A DNA stretch of 64,000 nucleotides from contig OX442314.1 in assembly GCA_949358305.1 (NCBI GenBank), positions 29,125,118 to 29,189,117 on the forward strand, written 5' to 3'. Positions within the stretch are counted from its first letter, which is position 1, and every line of letters begins with the position of its first letter. The notes beneath the pieces are model-generated. The model did not search any database and was not told the origin of the DNA. It saw only the letters and a program-made list of their open reading frames with translations. Below, in pieces: positions 1 to 10,464 of the stretch. A program made the translations under genes and the position numbers. Source of the DNA: Strigamia acuminata (Eukaryota; Arthropoda; Chilopoda; Geophilomorpha; Linotaeniidae).

Positions 1-187
1 GTCTTGTTGAAACCACATATTGGCCACATCAATATCATCCAATTTCGGCAGAAAGAACTGTGTAACGCTCCATTTTTACTAACCCTAAACTCTCAGCTGT
101 CAAATTATTTTTTTTCTGGGTTGCCAACAATTTAGTGCACAAATGGCGGCAAATTCAAATCTTGCGTTAATTTTGGGACACCCTTTA
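1..187 (-). mobile_element. Truncated MITE copy
   Basis: This block is the reverse complement of 2397 to about 2583: the same text, with scattered changes, including the terminal motif (gggtgtcccaaaattaacgc read on the minus strand) that ends at 187. The other end lies outside the window. It sits in the intron upstream of the exon at 226. The family is the non-autonomous element described at 2397-2831. Confidence 0.7.
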
Positions 188-225
188 TATTGATATTTTC
201 CTTTAATTCATGTTTCTGATTGCAG

Positions 226-1698
226 CGTTCATCAACAGCAACTCTGAGAACTGACATGAAAGCTAGAATCGGTGCAAAATGCGAAACTTCTGTATATATT
301 TATTTCAAAGTATTGTTTGGTTTTTAATTTTTCTTTTGCACATTTTGTAGGCAAATTACGACAACTGTGTAAAGGATGAGGTAATTATGGTTTAAATTTT
401 CAATTTTTGATAAATTGCTTTTATTCCTTGATTAGGTTATGAAAACTATAACTCCAGCATCGTTTAAAAAACAAGTGAATACTTTCTTGCTCGACCTATC
501 AGTATGAAATTCATTTCATTTGTACAGGGTGGGCCAAAAGTCACGAAAATCACGAAAATCATGGCGAGCACAACTGTTGACGAATCAAGTCATAACTATA
601 ACATGTTATAGTACGACACAATAATGCTTCAATGCTAAAGTTTCGTTTCGATTCGTCAACAGTTGTGCTCGCCACGATTTTTCGAAAAATAGTTGTTGTC
701 TACCCCTTTACATAGCTCCATTACGCCTTTTTTTGAGGGCTTTGGAGACCCATACATCCAATTTAGAAAGGTTTCCTGGGATATAGACGATCTCAAATCT
801 GTTTAGTTTTTAATTTTATCTCATTCTGTTCACAAGTTATGAGAAATATTGTAAATAGTCACTTTTTGGAGTTTTTAATTTTTTTCTCTTCAACTATTCA
901 TTTTTTTTCAAAAAACTTTTAACGAAATGATAGCTCTAACAATCCTTTAAATCCTCTTAAAACCATTTTTACTTATGAGAAATAGTTTCTGAGAAATTTC
1001 AAATATTAAAAGTTCCAAAAATAAGAATATGACATTTTTTTGGCAAGGAGTTGTATACTCTTGTTCGACTCAAGATGGCCCCTAACTCTCATTGGTCGAG
1101 CCATTTTACTACTAGCTCCAGACTGTATACTACCACTAAGAGAAGTAGTTTTGACTTTTATTTATTTCTGCGATTCTTTTTATCATTTAAGTTAATATAA
1201 TTTTGATTTTGATAGTAAAATTCCCAATTTGTGTTCGCTGTTGGGTCGTGAATTTCTCCATGATTAATCTCCTAAGTCTTCTTTATAAAATAGTTAAAGA
1301 ACAAATTTAAAAAATTTATTTTAAATAAAAGTTATTGCAGCTCGGTTCATGACTTTTGGCCCACCCTGTACAATAAGCAGTATGTTAATTTTCTGGCATT
1401 TTATTTTAACCAGGCAAAGCTAACTCTTGGTAATATAGTTGATAGCTGTTTCTCCGGCAATAAGAGAGTAAAGTTAACCAATAATTTTAATTTTAAAAAA
1501 TAATAATTCTGCATACATTTTTTTTTGGTGCAGGAATTCTATTCTTGTTATTTGACAGGATTGAAAAGAGTATGTGAAACAATGTGAGAAATTTTAAAAA
1601 ATTACTTAATTTTTGTCATGTTTTACATTTAGACTTGTCCTGAATTGGCAGGCTTCGTTGACTCCGTAATAGCAACTAAACCTTGGTATTTTAGTTAA
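226..1698 (+). CDS. 3' exons of an unknown Cys-containing protein (5' end outside window)
   Basis: Six small exons can be joined: 226-291, 351-380, 436-501, 1414-1467, 1534-1569 and 1633-1698. Each is preceded by an AG with a pyrimidine-rich or AT-rich tract and followed by GT. All lengths are multiples of three, so every intron is phase 0, and the joined frame stays open for 105 codons to TAA at 1696-1698. An AATAAA follows near 1809. The peptide has five cysteines (KCETS, DNCVK, DSCFS, YSCYL, TCPEL) and looks helical, suggesting a small secreted protein, but I recognise no family. Exon 1 and any signal peptide lie left of the window or under the MITE at 1-187. The 848-bp MITE at 523-1370 lies in the third intron shown. 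The gene converges on EEFSEC, with 233 bp between the stops. Confidence 0.6.
523..1370. mobile_element. MITE with mariner-like ends, TA target site
   Basis: Perfect 19-bp terminal inverted repeats (cagggtgggccaaaagtca) lie at 525-543 and 1350-1368, each flanked by TA, as expected for Tc1/mariner-type insertion. No transposase ORF is visible inside. A second, internal inverted repeat of 25 bp (562-586 against 650-674) forms a long hairpin near the left end. The element lies in an intron of the gene at 226-1698. Confidence 0.8.
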
Positions 1699-1931
1699 AA
1701 CTATGTATTCCTGTTCCTGACATTTCCGCTATCAACCGACTCTTAATCTGTTTTTACAAGCCCTAATTATCCCTGTGTATTTAGCTAATTTATTTGCTGA
1801 TAAACAAAAATAAAATCTTTGCAGTGAAGTGAAACTTTTTCAATGGGCAGCAATTTCTAAAACCAGTGAAGAAATATAAAATGGTGCTCCATTAACTCCA
1901 TTAACACTTTGAATAAAATGCTGTAAAAACA

Positions 1932-4900
1932 TCAAGATTGGATAATTTTATTTTGAGTATCATATAAATATTTCTTGAAATGAAGACTAATTTTAACACT
2001 ACTCTGACTTCCATCGGCTTTGCCAGTCCCTTTCTCCTTCCCTTTCTTCTTCAATCCGCCTAGAAGTAAAATAGTTTCCTCCGCCAAACCCGCTAGAAAA
2101 AAACAAACCAAAAATACTCAACAATAAATTATCAACACGGTCAACTCCAATGACATAGCAACCGGAAATACTGCAGTGCTTGCGGTTGACTACCGTCTTC
2201 ACCCAAAAATAAGACCCTGGTGTTGTATTCGAATACAACAGCATGGTGTTATATTCAGCCAATATCATGTAAGTTTGTCAAAAAAGTAAAATTGTTATTT
2301 ACTCTATTAATTTGTATTCATTACGCTGATTAAAAAAACAAAAAATAAAAATAAATTAAAAAAAACAACAATCTACTGTACGTTTTAAATATTTTATAAA
2401 GGGTGTCCCAAAATTAACGCAAGATTTAAATTTGCCGCCATTTGTGCAGTAAATTGTTGGCAACCCTGAAAAAAACGATTTGACAGCTGATAGTTTAGAG
2501 TTAGTAAAAATAGAGCGTTACACAGTTCTTTCTGCCGAAATTGGATGATATTTATGTGGCCAATATGTGGTTTTAACAAGACGGAGCCACATGCCATACA
2601 GCTCGTGAAACAATTCAATTACTGCATGAGACATTTCCAGGTCGTGTACTCTCTCGTTTCGGTGATCAGAATTGCCAGCAAAACCGTGGAGGCCATTTGC
2701 CCGATGTGTTATTCCGTAAATAACCCTATCCTATGTACTTTATGATTCAATAAAAAAAATAACAATCTAAAGACTAAAAACTGCGTTTTCTATTTAATTC
2801 AAATCTTGCGTTAATTTTGGGACACCCTTTACAAATCTGAATATAACACCGTGGGGGGTATATTCGAAGACGGTAGGGCCCACGAGTCTCTAGGAGGCCT
2901 ATGGAAGATGATAATATATATACATCACACCAAGTACCGAAAATCCTAGCTACCCAACCCAACTTGCACATGACCCCTTTGACTCCTTGCTACGCCACTG
3001 GTGAACTCTCAACTCCCTTCACCTGGTATCCTAATCTTGATTTTCCCGCTTTGTCCGAAACCTCCTTCTATGACCCCGTCTTCGCCGCTCGACAACTTAA
3101 CCTTCAGACCAACGAAGACAGCCAGACTAGTCTCCTTCTTCAACAGTCCTCTTCCGATCACCTCGTACTCGTTGACCAGCCGATCGACAAACCCTTCCTT
3201 GCACTTCGTTTTGAACACTTTGAGTTGAGGCAGAGCCGAAGCGACGTAATTTTTGTCTTCGAACCAATGCAACAACCGGCCCTTGAACGCCAGTCTGCAG
3301 GCATTCAAGTGTATGTCCGTGTCCAGCCGCGAACCAATGACCAAACTCAACGCCACGGCCGAAATTGGTCTTTCGAACTCCATAAGGGCGAAGGCGTGAT
3401 GCGTCTTGTCGGCTTCGCTGGGTTTGTCGGCGAGGATTTGTTCCGTGTAGGAATATTCGTTTTTGAAGGCGAAGGTTTGTTCGGTGGATCCGAAGAGGTT
3501 GAGTTTGGCCATGACTGTCTCGTGGCCGAGAGTTATGTGGAATTTTGATTTGGTTGTGATTGGGCCTTTGAAGTAGGAAATGCGGTCGATGGAGATGATG
3601 GCGGCGTACATGGTTTCGAGCGTGTTGGGAGTGCAGACTAAACCACGTTCTAGTTGTTTAGGATCGAATTGGGTTACGCAGATGCCGAGTCTGTCGCCCT
3701 GGAAATGATAGTTTGGTTTTGTATTTTGGTTTTGGTTTGATTTTTTGGTTGATTTGTGGGTTGCAAAGTGAGTGAGGTTAAATTTTGGGGTTGTTTCAGG
3801 TTCTGTGAATTCAAAAGTGGATTGGAATAACAAAGATATATTTGTACCCCATTTTAGGCTAACCGATTCAAACGGAAACAAGATATTTAATTATTTTCTC
3901 AATAAACTCAATTTTTTCGCATAAAATTTAATTTTTTCGCATAAAATTTAATTTTTTCGCATAAAATTTAATTTTTTCGCATAAAATTCAATTTTTTCGC
4001 ATAAAATTCAAATTTTTCGCATAAAATTCAATTTTTTCGCATAAAATTCAATTTTTTCTTATAAAATTCAATTTTTTCTTATAAAATTCAATTTTTTCGC
4101 ATAAAATTCAATTTTTTTCGCATAAAATTCAATTTTTTCTTATAAAATTCAATTTTTTCCTCATAAAATTCAATTTTTTTCTCATAAAATTCAATTTTTT
4201 TCTTTTAAAATTCAATTTTTTCTCAATAAATTCAATTTTTTCTCAATAAATTCAATTTTTTCTTAATAAATTCAATTTTTCTCATTAAATTCAAATTTTT
4301 CTCATTGAATTCAAATTTTTCTCATTAAATTCAATTTTTTCTCATCAAATTCAATTTTTTCCCATCAAATTCAATCAATCACTCATTCATAATTTCAAAC
4401 AATCAACCTGCATTGCTCGATCCACCGGCTGATGAAACATCTGCATTGATTTCACCTTTCGAGTGATTTTCATACTCGATATCTCAACCGTCTGCAACAC
4501 AAAAAAAAAATAAACAACCAACCAACCACAAACACAACCCACACTCACATCCCCAATTTGAACCTTCCCCGACGTTATCGTTCCCGTCATAACAGTCCCT
4601 TGACCACGAATCGAAAAACAATGATCTACAGCAAAAACAAACGGCCCCTCGTCCCTCCGCTCCGGCAAATAAACCGATTGCTTAAACTCCTCCACTAACT
4701 CCGCAATTCCAATCGCCGTTTCACTTTCCGGTGCATCCGGACCCCCAGGTTTAGCCGCAACCGGTATAATATTCGCATTAGCAAACTTCGTTTTCTCTAA
4801 AACCTTCCTCAACTTTTTTGTCATCTGAAAAACATCAAAAAATTAACAAAAGAATTTTCTAAAAAAAATCCAAAAAAAATTTTAACCTTCGCTATCCCAC

Positions 4901-5404
4901 TCTCCCTCTCTTTGGGAGGTATTAAGTCGATTTTATTCAAAATAATTATCATTTTTCCGCACGTAATTTCGCCTAAAACGAGACATTCGGCCGTTTGCGT
5001 TTGAATTCCTTTGGTAATGTCCACAACGAGCATCATCAGGTCGATAATTTGGGCCCCTGAAAGTGAAATTGATGTAATATTAAAATTTGGAATAATGTTT
5101 GGTTTTTTTTCTCGTTTATACGACCTCCAATGATCGTTCGGATGAGCGAAGCGTGGCCGGGACAATCGACCAAAGTGACTTGCAGCTCGTCGTATTTGGT
5201 GTCTTTCAATTGATCCGGGAGCGAAGTTCGGAACGAGGAAAACCCGAGATCGAGCGTTATTCCTCTTTCTTTACTCTGTGGATTTTTGTCAAAACACGCC
5301 GTGCTGGCTGTCGTGCTCAAAACTTTGGCCAGAGCCGTTTTACCCGAGTCAATGTGGCCCAAAACTCCAACATTAAAGTTCAAAACGGACGATTTGGAGG
5401 CCAT
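1932..5404 (-). CDS. EEFSEC: Selenocysteine-specific elongation factor eEFSec
   Basis: This GTPase delivers selenocysteyl-tRNA to the ribosome at UGA codons of selenoprotein mRNAs. Exons on the minus strand are 5404-5125, 5056-4887, 4824-4549, 4491-4408, 3698-3023 and 2092-1932. Their phases agree and give 548 codons plus stop, near the length of animal eEFSec. Residues 16-23 are the P-loop GHIDSGKT, followed by switch II DCPGH, NKID (G4) and the TVEISSMKI / GQGTVMTG barrel motifs of domain II. The far C-terminal exon ends SLHFKKYLYDTQNKI, matching the conserved domain IV tail of this family; without it the gene would look truncated. ATG at 5402-5404 starts MASKSSVLNFNVGVLG. Intron 4 is a tandem repeat array and intron 5 holds nested MITEs. 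Only 222 bp separate the start from the CDT1 stop, on the same strand. Confidence 0.95.
2191..2875. mobile_element. Inverted-repeat element with taccgtcttc ends, host of a nested MITE
   Basis: taccgtcttc at 2191-2200 is mirrored by gaagacggta at 2866-2875. Short palindromic blocks around gtattcgaatac and gaatataacacc lie inside each end. The design matches the element at 41244-41676, which has the same terminal decamer. The element at 2397-2831 sits inside it. It lies in EEFSEC intron 5. Confidence 0.5.
2397..2831. mobile_element. MITE nested in EEFSEC intron 5
   Basis: A 31-bp perfect terminal inverted repeat lies at 2397-2427 and 2801-2831 (core gggtgtcccaaaattaacgc), with TA at both edges. 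The interior at 2620-2700 reads, in broken frame, like a decayed mariner-type transposase stretch (SRFGDQN), so it may be a deleted copy of an autonomous element. A second, inverted copy starts the window (1-187). Confidence 0.75.
3893..4375. repeat. Tandem repeat filling EEFSEC intron 4, unit about 20 bp
   Basis: About 24 copies of a unit like ataaaattcaattttttcgc, which drift toward tctcataaa and tctcaataaa variants at the right end. They occupy most of the intron between exons 4 and 5. Confidence 0.9.
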
Positions 5405-5625
5405 GTTGATCAGTGGGCCGCGGCATCTAGTGGCGGTTTCATGTACAAAATGAGAATAGTGACGTCGATGCTTATATCACACTTACGTGCTAATGCGATA
5501 AAATTGACGTCATTATATGTGGAACAAGTTCGATTAGATCTTCCAAGTTTGAAAAGTATCACTTTTTTATTACAATTACAAAAAATAATTTAAATTACAT
5601 TCGCATTTTCATAGAGAAAACAAAA

Positions 5626-7322
5626 TTACACTTTAGGTGGCAATGGAAGTTTCGCGAGAGCTACATCGGGCGTATTTTCGACATTGAAATTCGGGTGCCA
5701 TCGAACCAATTGCTCCCTGTCGACCGTGATTGGCGGATTTAAGTTTTGAAGGAATATGTGGTGGTGTTGTTTGACTCTACTCATAAGTTGCGCTTCGAAT
5801 AGATTTTTCCTATTGGTCAATAATGCATCACGAATGTGGTTGTTTTCTAAAATGGAAAAAATGATAAATTTTACTGTTAAAAAGTTGATTTTTGTGCATT
5901 AATTTACCATTTTGAGGTATAGATGGTGTAATGAGCAAATAATATGATTGTTTTTCTCCGTTTTTGGGCGTAACAGCGCTGGTTTTCTTTTGGCTGAGAT
6001 TGTAAGCTTCCGGATAAACCGCTACGATTTGGGCCAGCCGGCGCAGATCAAAATTCCTAAATGAAAAAACTGTTTATTAAGTTAAAGTGACAAAGTTATT
6101 ATTTGCGCCACAGCAAAAGTGGTGATTTTGGTCGTAAAAGTGCACTTGCAAAAATGTATTTTGCATTTAAAATGCATTTTTGCAACGAATAAATGCATTT
6201 TGCATTTAAAATGCATTTTTTGCAACGATTAAATGCATTTTTGCAACGAATAAATGCATTTTTGAAACTAATAAATGCATCTTTGCAACGAATAAATGCA
6301 TTTTTGCAACGAATAAATGCATTTTTGCAACGAATAAATGCATTTTTGCAACGAATAAATGCATTTTTGCAACGAATAAATGCATTTTTGCAACGAATAA
6401 ATGCATTTTTGCAACGAATAAATGCATTTTTGCAACGAATAAATGCTCTTTTGAAACTAATAAATGCATTTTCGCAACTGATAAATACATTTTTGCATCG
6501 AAAAAGCATTTTTTCAACAGATAAATGCATTTTTTTTCCAGAAATTTAATTTTTTGCATAAAAAATATCCATTTTCTCACATTATAATGCAACTAAACAC
6601 CTTAAAATAGATTTTCAACACAAAAAAATTGGAATTTTTACCAAAAATGTCAAATTCTGTACCAAAAACTGCATTTTTAAAATTTACATTGTGCACAAAC
6701 CACCAAATCATCCTGCTACAGCAACAACCACAATCAACAACCACAATTCAACCTCTTCGTCTTTAGTTGAACCTCCGCTTGAACCTTCGCAAACGTGCAC
6801 ACCTCACGACGATTATGCAACATCCCAACGGCGCTGTCCATCGAGCAAAACAACGCACCTAACACCTTATACTTATAAGGAAGTGTTAATAATGGCAAAT
6901 CACATTCCGTTGATGGGTGATAAATACTGTCAATAGCCGGCAATTTCCTACACGTTTCTAATTCGACCTGCCAAATAAATCAAACAAAATAATTACGATT
7001 TAAAAATCCACACAAAAATTGATGTTACCAATGGTTCCATCGGTGGCAACGCCGCCATCCTGGTCAGAATTTCGACCCTGACGGTGTCCGATAATTTTTT
7101 GGACACATATTTCGACCGATCCATGCGCGGCCTCTTAAATTTGGGTTTTCTCATTAAAATCTCATTGAAATCGAGCGGACATTTTGTTTTTTTCGGAGTA
7201 GTGTTATCCGCGTCGCGCGATTCGCGCTGACACTTCATTTTCTCGTTCTTTCTTCCTGTCAACGTTGGTTTCTTCGCGCGGAAATAATCAGTCAATAAAC
7301 TTTGGTCTTTAGACGAAGCCAT
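5626..7322 (-). CDS. CDT1: DNA replication licensing factor CDT1, short form
   Basis: CDT1 loads MCM2-7 at origins and is destroyed in S phase by CRL4-Cdt2 when bound to PCNA. Exons are 7322-7029, 6967-6753, 6056-5908 and 5846-5626; phases agree and give 292 residues. Residues 7-18 (QSLLTDYFRAKK) form a full PIP degron: Q7, L10, T11-D12, Y13-F14 and K18 at +4. The central winged-helix (geminin/MCM region) is clear: LPYKYKVLGALFCSMD, VGMLHNRRE, TFAKVQ, and the RWHPNFNVENTPD signature near the end. The protein stops ten or so residues later, where other CDT1 proteins continue for 150-250 residues into a second, MCM-binding winged helix. An AATAAA on the minus strand near 5565 ends the transcript. 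ATG at 7320-7322 is 254 bp from the divergent RING gene A. Intron 2 is a 21-bp repeat array. Confidence 0.9.
6176..6540. repeat. 21-bp tandem repeat in CDT1 intron 2
   Basis: More than a dozen units like aataaatgcatttttgcaac, with central copies almost identical. Because the period is a multiple of three, long meaningless reading frames are open on both strands here. Confidence 0.92.
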
Positions 7323-7576
7323 TTGAAAGATTAGATGCTCGTTTACCAACCACCGTTTGTTTTAAAAATGGCGGTAAATAAAAGTCGCTCGAATCTGCCG
7401 TCAGAGTGATCCACCGCCCAAAGATTATCAATTCGACGTGGAAATCTCGATGAAATCTGACGTCATAACGGCAAGGATTCCCCAGGAACAAGTTCCGTTC
7501 CGTTTGAACTTTTCGAGTTTGAAACACGTTATGTTTTGTTTTTATGCAGTATCGGTGATGTAAACAACCAAAAAAC

Positions 7577-8584
7577 ATGATTAACACGATCGTTAATTCC
7601 GTTTCAGCAATAATCCACACGGCCGTTTGCATCGCGAACTTCACGGCCGCCACACTAGCGAGAATACTCGACCTCAATTATGCGGTCGTTTCGTGCACCG
7701 TGGACCTCGTTTTATGGCTAATACCACCTTTACACACCTTAATTTCAACCATTATCAACATATCGAACTGCCTTTACGAAGAATTCATCATTTTCTGCGA
7801 AGAATTCGGCGAATCCACCATCTGCCTCCTGCGATCGGTCAACCATTTCGTCAATTTATGGATACTCGAGTCTACATTCAACTTATTCATCATTATCGTC
7901 GCAATTCCGTCCTATTTATACTCAAAACTCATCAACATAACCTCACAGTCATGCCACGTGCTGTCCCTGACCGCAAAAACAGTCGAGGATTTCGTAGTTC
8001 TCGTTTTATCGTCGTTTGTGGGATTTTTTCAATTTATCCCGACCGCTTTGTATCTAATAATCATTGGTTTGGTCAACGTATTAAAATGGGCGGTCACGGT
8101 TCTTATATGCAGTTTGACGAGCATTTTTAGAGTCGTATTAAACATTTGTTTGGTTTTTATCAGCCCTTTGACGGCCATTTACCGAGCACTTGCGTGCGTG
8201 TCATTGAACTCGTGGCTCGGATTGGCGATCTTCGTAGGAGCGGTTTGGTTGTTTCAAAAGCACGATGTGGTAAAGTTTGGGGTGAAGTTGGGCAAGAAAG
8301 TGGTTTATTCGGCGTTGGGGACGTGCGTTTTCGTTTTGAAGACGTTTTTTACGAAGATTTTGGGATGTTTGGTGAATTTGTTCGGTGCGGACCGACGTTT
8401 CGAGGCTGTGGAGACGGAGAATCGAATGTGCATCGTGTGTGCTGATGAGGAGAAGTGCATCGCGCTTTTTCCGTGCAGACATGTGTGTTTGTGTCACAAG
8501 TGCTGGTGCGTGATTCGACGTCGGAATAATGCGTGTCCGGTTTGCAGGAGTGATGTCGAAGAAGGTGTACATGTTTTCTTGTGA
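7577..8584 (+). CDS. Multi-pass membrane protein with C-terminal RING (cluster member A)
   Basis: Intronless, 335 residues. The first about 240 residues are a series of hydrophobic segments with little between them, so the protein should span a membrane several times. A short basic linker (KHDVVKFGVKLGKKVVYS) is followed at about 285-326 by a C3HC4 RING: CIVC, C-R-H-VCLC, HKC, CPVC with spacing C-x2-C-x11-C-x-H-x3-C-x2-C-x10-C-x2-C, and a short hydrophobic tail ending VHVFL. This resembles the C-terminal RINGs of MULAN/IAP-type E3 ligases, so ubiquitin ligase activity from an organelle membrane is the inference; the membrane and substrate are unknown. It is the most diverged member, with higher GC than the others, and may be the ancestral copy. 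It starts 254 bp from CDT1 in divergent orientation. Confidence 0.85.
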   Translation: MINTIVNSVSAIIHTAVCIANFTAATLARILDLNYAVVSCTVDLVLWLIPPLHTLISTIINISNCLYEEFIIFCEEFGESTICLLRSVNHFVNLWILESTFNLFIIIVAIPSYLYSKLINITSQSCHVLSLTAKTVEDFVVLVLSSFVGFFQFIPTALYLIIIGLVNVLKWAVTVLICSLTSIFRVVLNICLVFISPLTAIYRALACVSLNSWLGLAIFVGAVWLFQKHDVVKFGVKLGKKVVYSALGTCVFVLKTFFTKILGCLVNLFGADRRFEAVETENRMCIVCADEEKCIALFPCRHVCLCHKCWCVIRRRNNACPVCRSDVEEGVHVFL

Positions 8585-8799
8585 TGTGAAGTGCTGGAGG
8601 AATTATTTTAGAATAAATTAGTGTAATTTATTTTTATTTAGTGGTGTTGTGTTGGGTTTGATTGGCCAATAACGTAATTATCCTATTCTGTAGATACCGA
8701 TATTGTACTCAAAAATGTTGGGCGATAACGATGTGTTTTGATACAATATTACGAGTTTATACAGATGAATTTTTGCTGAAATAAACTGTTTTATTTAAA

Positions 8800-9000
8800 T
8801 AATTGAGAAAATGTTTAGAAATTTTGCATCAATTTGAGAAATTTTTGAATAATTTGGATAAATAAGAAATTTTTGAAAATTTTGGATAAATAAGAGAAAT
8901 TTTTGAAAATTTTTTATAAATAAGAGAAAATTTTGAAAATTTTGGATAAATAAGAGAAATTTTGGATAATTTTGGATTAATAAGAGAATTTCAAACTGTT
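8800..9000. repeat. Degenerate AT-rich tandem repeat, unit about 30 bp
   Basis: Six or so copies of a unit like gataaataagagaaattttt between members A and B. The rest of the 8585-9393 gap holds short pieces of a family with cgcgcgggct-type text (9030-9260) that reappears near 15690-16040, and no gene. Confidence 0.8.
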
Positions 9001-9393
9001 TCGTGTACATTTTCTAATTTTCTAATTTTTACCCCGCGTGCAATTGGAGGCTCGCGGGCTAAACCCTATGCGGATGGAAATTGTAATTTGCATCCAAAAT
9101 GTGTGCAAAACGTTTCATTTATCACTTTTTTAGGTAAGCCCATATTTTAAAAAAAAATTGCCTTTTATTGTTTACCCGCGGACTACCGTTCTTACAAAAT
9201 CATTTTTTCATCCACGCACAATTAAAGGCTTGCGCGCTAATGAAAATTCAATCCAGCAACGGTAGAAAACCCATCGGAGCAAACCAAAAATCGCGTATTG
9301 TATTTGTCATCTCATAACAATCGCTACAACTTGATGACTTATCCATTCACCACCGGATGTCACTACCTGTACATCACGTGTTCCAAACCAGTT

Positions 9394-10464
9394 ATGGACG
9401 ACTTAATGCAAACACTCTCTGAAATTGCCGCATTTTTCGAATCCATACCAACAGCATCGTATTCAGACGTCCTCGAATTGATCAACACCTCGATCTGGAC
9501 AATGACAAACATCTACGCACAGCTTACAACCGAAGCAAGTTTTCTGCTAAATTCCACTTACCGAACACTTATTTCCCTAACGTTGATCTCGTGGATTAAA
9601 ATCATCGGATTAATCCTCCTCATTCACATAATCGTGAATCCCAATATTCAGGGAAAATTCGCATATTTCGGCACCGTGTGCTGCGGTTTATGCCTGGTTT
9701 CAGACACAATTGTGGATCTTCCAGCTATAAGTTTATCATCAACCGCCATGACAAACATTTGTGCATTTATTACAAACATACCCAATTTTCTCCTGCTCGA
9801 GCCTTTATTTGCCGATTATCAAGTACTTACTTCCTTTCCACTCAAATCGTGGATTAGAAAATCTATATTTGCCGTCGTTTCAGCCATCGCCGCATTGAAA
9901 AATGCCTTCGATTGGTTGGCTGCGTTTGTGACATGCGCAGTAACCAACATATCGCTGGGCTCTTGGATCGGATTTTTGATCGTAATTTCACCTTTATTGT
10001 GGTTTAGGAAGTACAGATACGTCTACGTAGCTTGTGGTGTTCTATGCCTGAGTTCAAGACCATTTTTGGATGTTTTAGTTCATGTTTTGACGTCGATAGG
10101 TTGCGTTTTTGAATTGATAACGGCTGTGTTGTTCGCGATCGCCATTGTCTGTTGGGTGTATCCTTCGATTGGTGTTTATCAATTGATGACGGAGGTTTCG
10201 TCGAATGTGGGGATCGGATTGTTTGTCGTTGTTTTAATTTTAGTGTGGTGGAACTGGAGGAAATGTAAAGTTGGTAATCATTTTCCAGGAAATGCAGAGG
10301 ATCAAATGTGCGTTGCATGTATGGTTGAAGTAAAAAGTATTGCACTGGATCCTTGTGGCCATGTTTGTTTCTGTGTCCAATGTTGGAATATTTATAGAGT
10401 TTACAATAACACGTGTCCGATTTGTAGGAGAGTTTATGGCAGAAGTCTACAAGTTTTCTCGTAA
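9394..10464 (+). CDS. Multi-pass membrane RING protein (cluster member B)
   Basis: Intronless, 356 residues from ATG at 9394 (MDDLMQTLSEIAAFFES), chosen because it aligns with MNFLMQTASAIAEFLQS at the start of member C; an upstream in-frame ATG at 9334 is possible. The body repeats membrane modules of the type SLxLxSWIKIIGLILLI plus a short loop with CCGLCLVSDTIVDL, i.e. about one and a half copies of the module that is amplified in C. A basic linker (WRKCKVGNHF) precedes the RING: CVAC, DPCGHVCFC, VQC, CPIC. Role inferred as for member A. It carries the conserved gatgtcactac text about 40 bp upstream, also seen before C and before the fragment at 17945. Confidence 0.85.
   Translation: MDDLMQTLSEIAAFFESIPTASYSDVLELINTSIWTMTNIYAQLTTEASFLLNSTYRTLISLTLISWIKIIGLILLIHIIVNPNIQGKFAYFGTVCCGLCLVSDTIVDLPAISLSSTAMTNICAFITNIPNFLLLEPLFADYQVLTSFPLKSWIRKSIFAVVSAIAALKNAFDWLAAFVTCAVTNISLGSWIGFLIVISPLLWFRKYRYVYVACGVLCLSSRPFLDVLVHVLTSIGCVFELITAVLFAIAIVCWVYPSIGVYQLMTEVSSNVGIGLFVVVLILVWWNWRKCKVGNHFPGNAEDQMCVACMVEVKSIALDPCGHVCFCVQCWNIYRVYNNTCPICRRVYGRSLQVFS

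Noticed and set aside
2545-2745. 66-codon frame possibly encoding transposase
   Set aside because: Only a short stretch in another frame (SRFGDQN) looks like transposase; no catalytic DDE region remains, so it is reported as part of the MITE.
3009-3022. EEFSEC ending at the stop just after IPG
   Set aside because: CCAG|GTGAAG is a good donor, and joining it to the exon at 2092 restores the conserved C-terminal tail in phase.
2901-3548. 215-codon plus-strand frame
   Set aside because: Lies antisense to EEFSEC exon 5, which is confirmed by conserved protein motifs.
6193-6540. CRISPR-like regular array
   Set aside because: The units are contiguous with no unique spacers, in an intron of an animal gene: a minisatellite, not a CRISPR array.
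6099-6592. Three overlapping frames of 118-143 codons with IRCKNAF- or LFVAKMH-type repeats
   Set aside because: A 21-bp tandem repeat without stops keeps frames open on both strands; the region is CDT1 intron 2.
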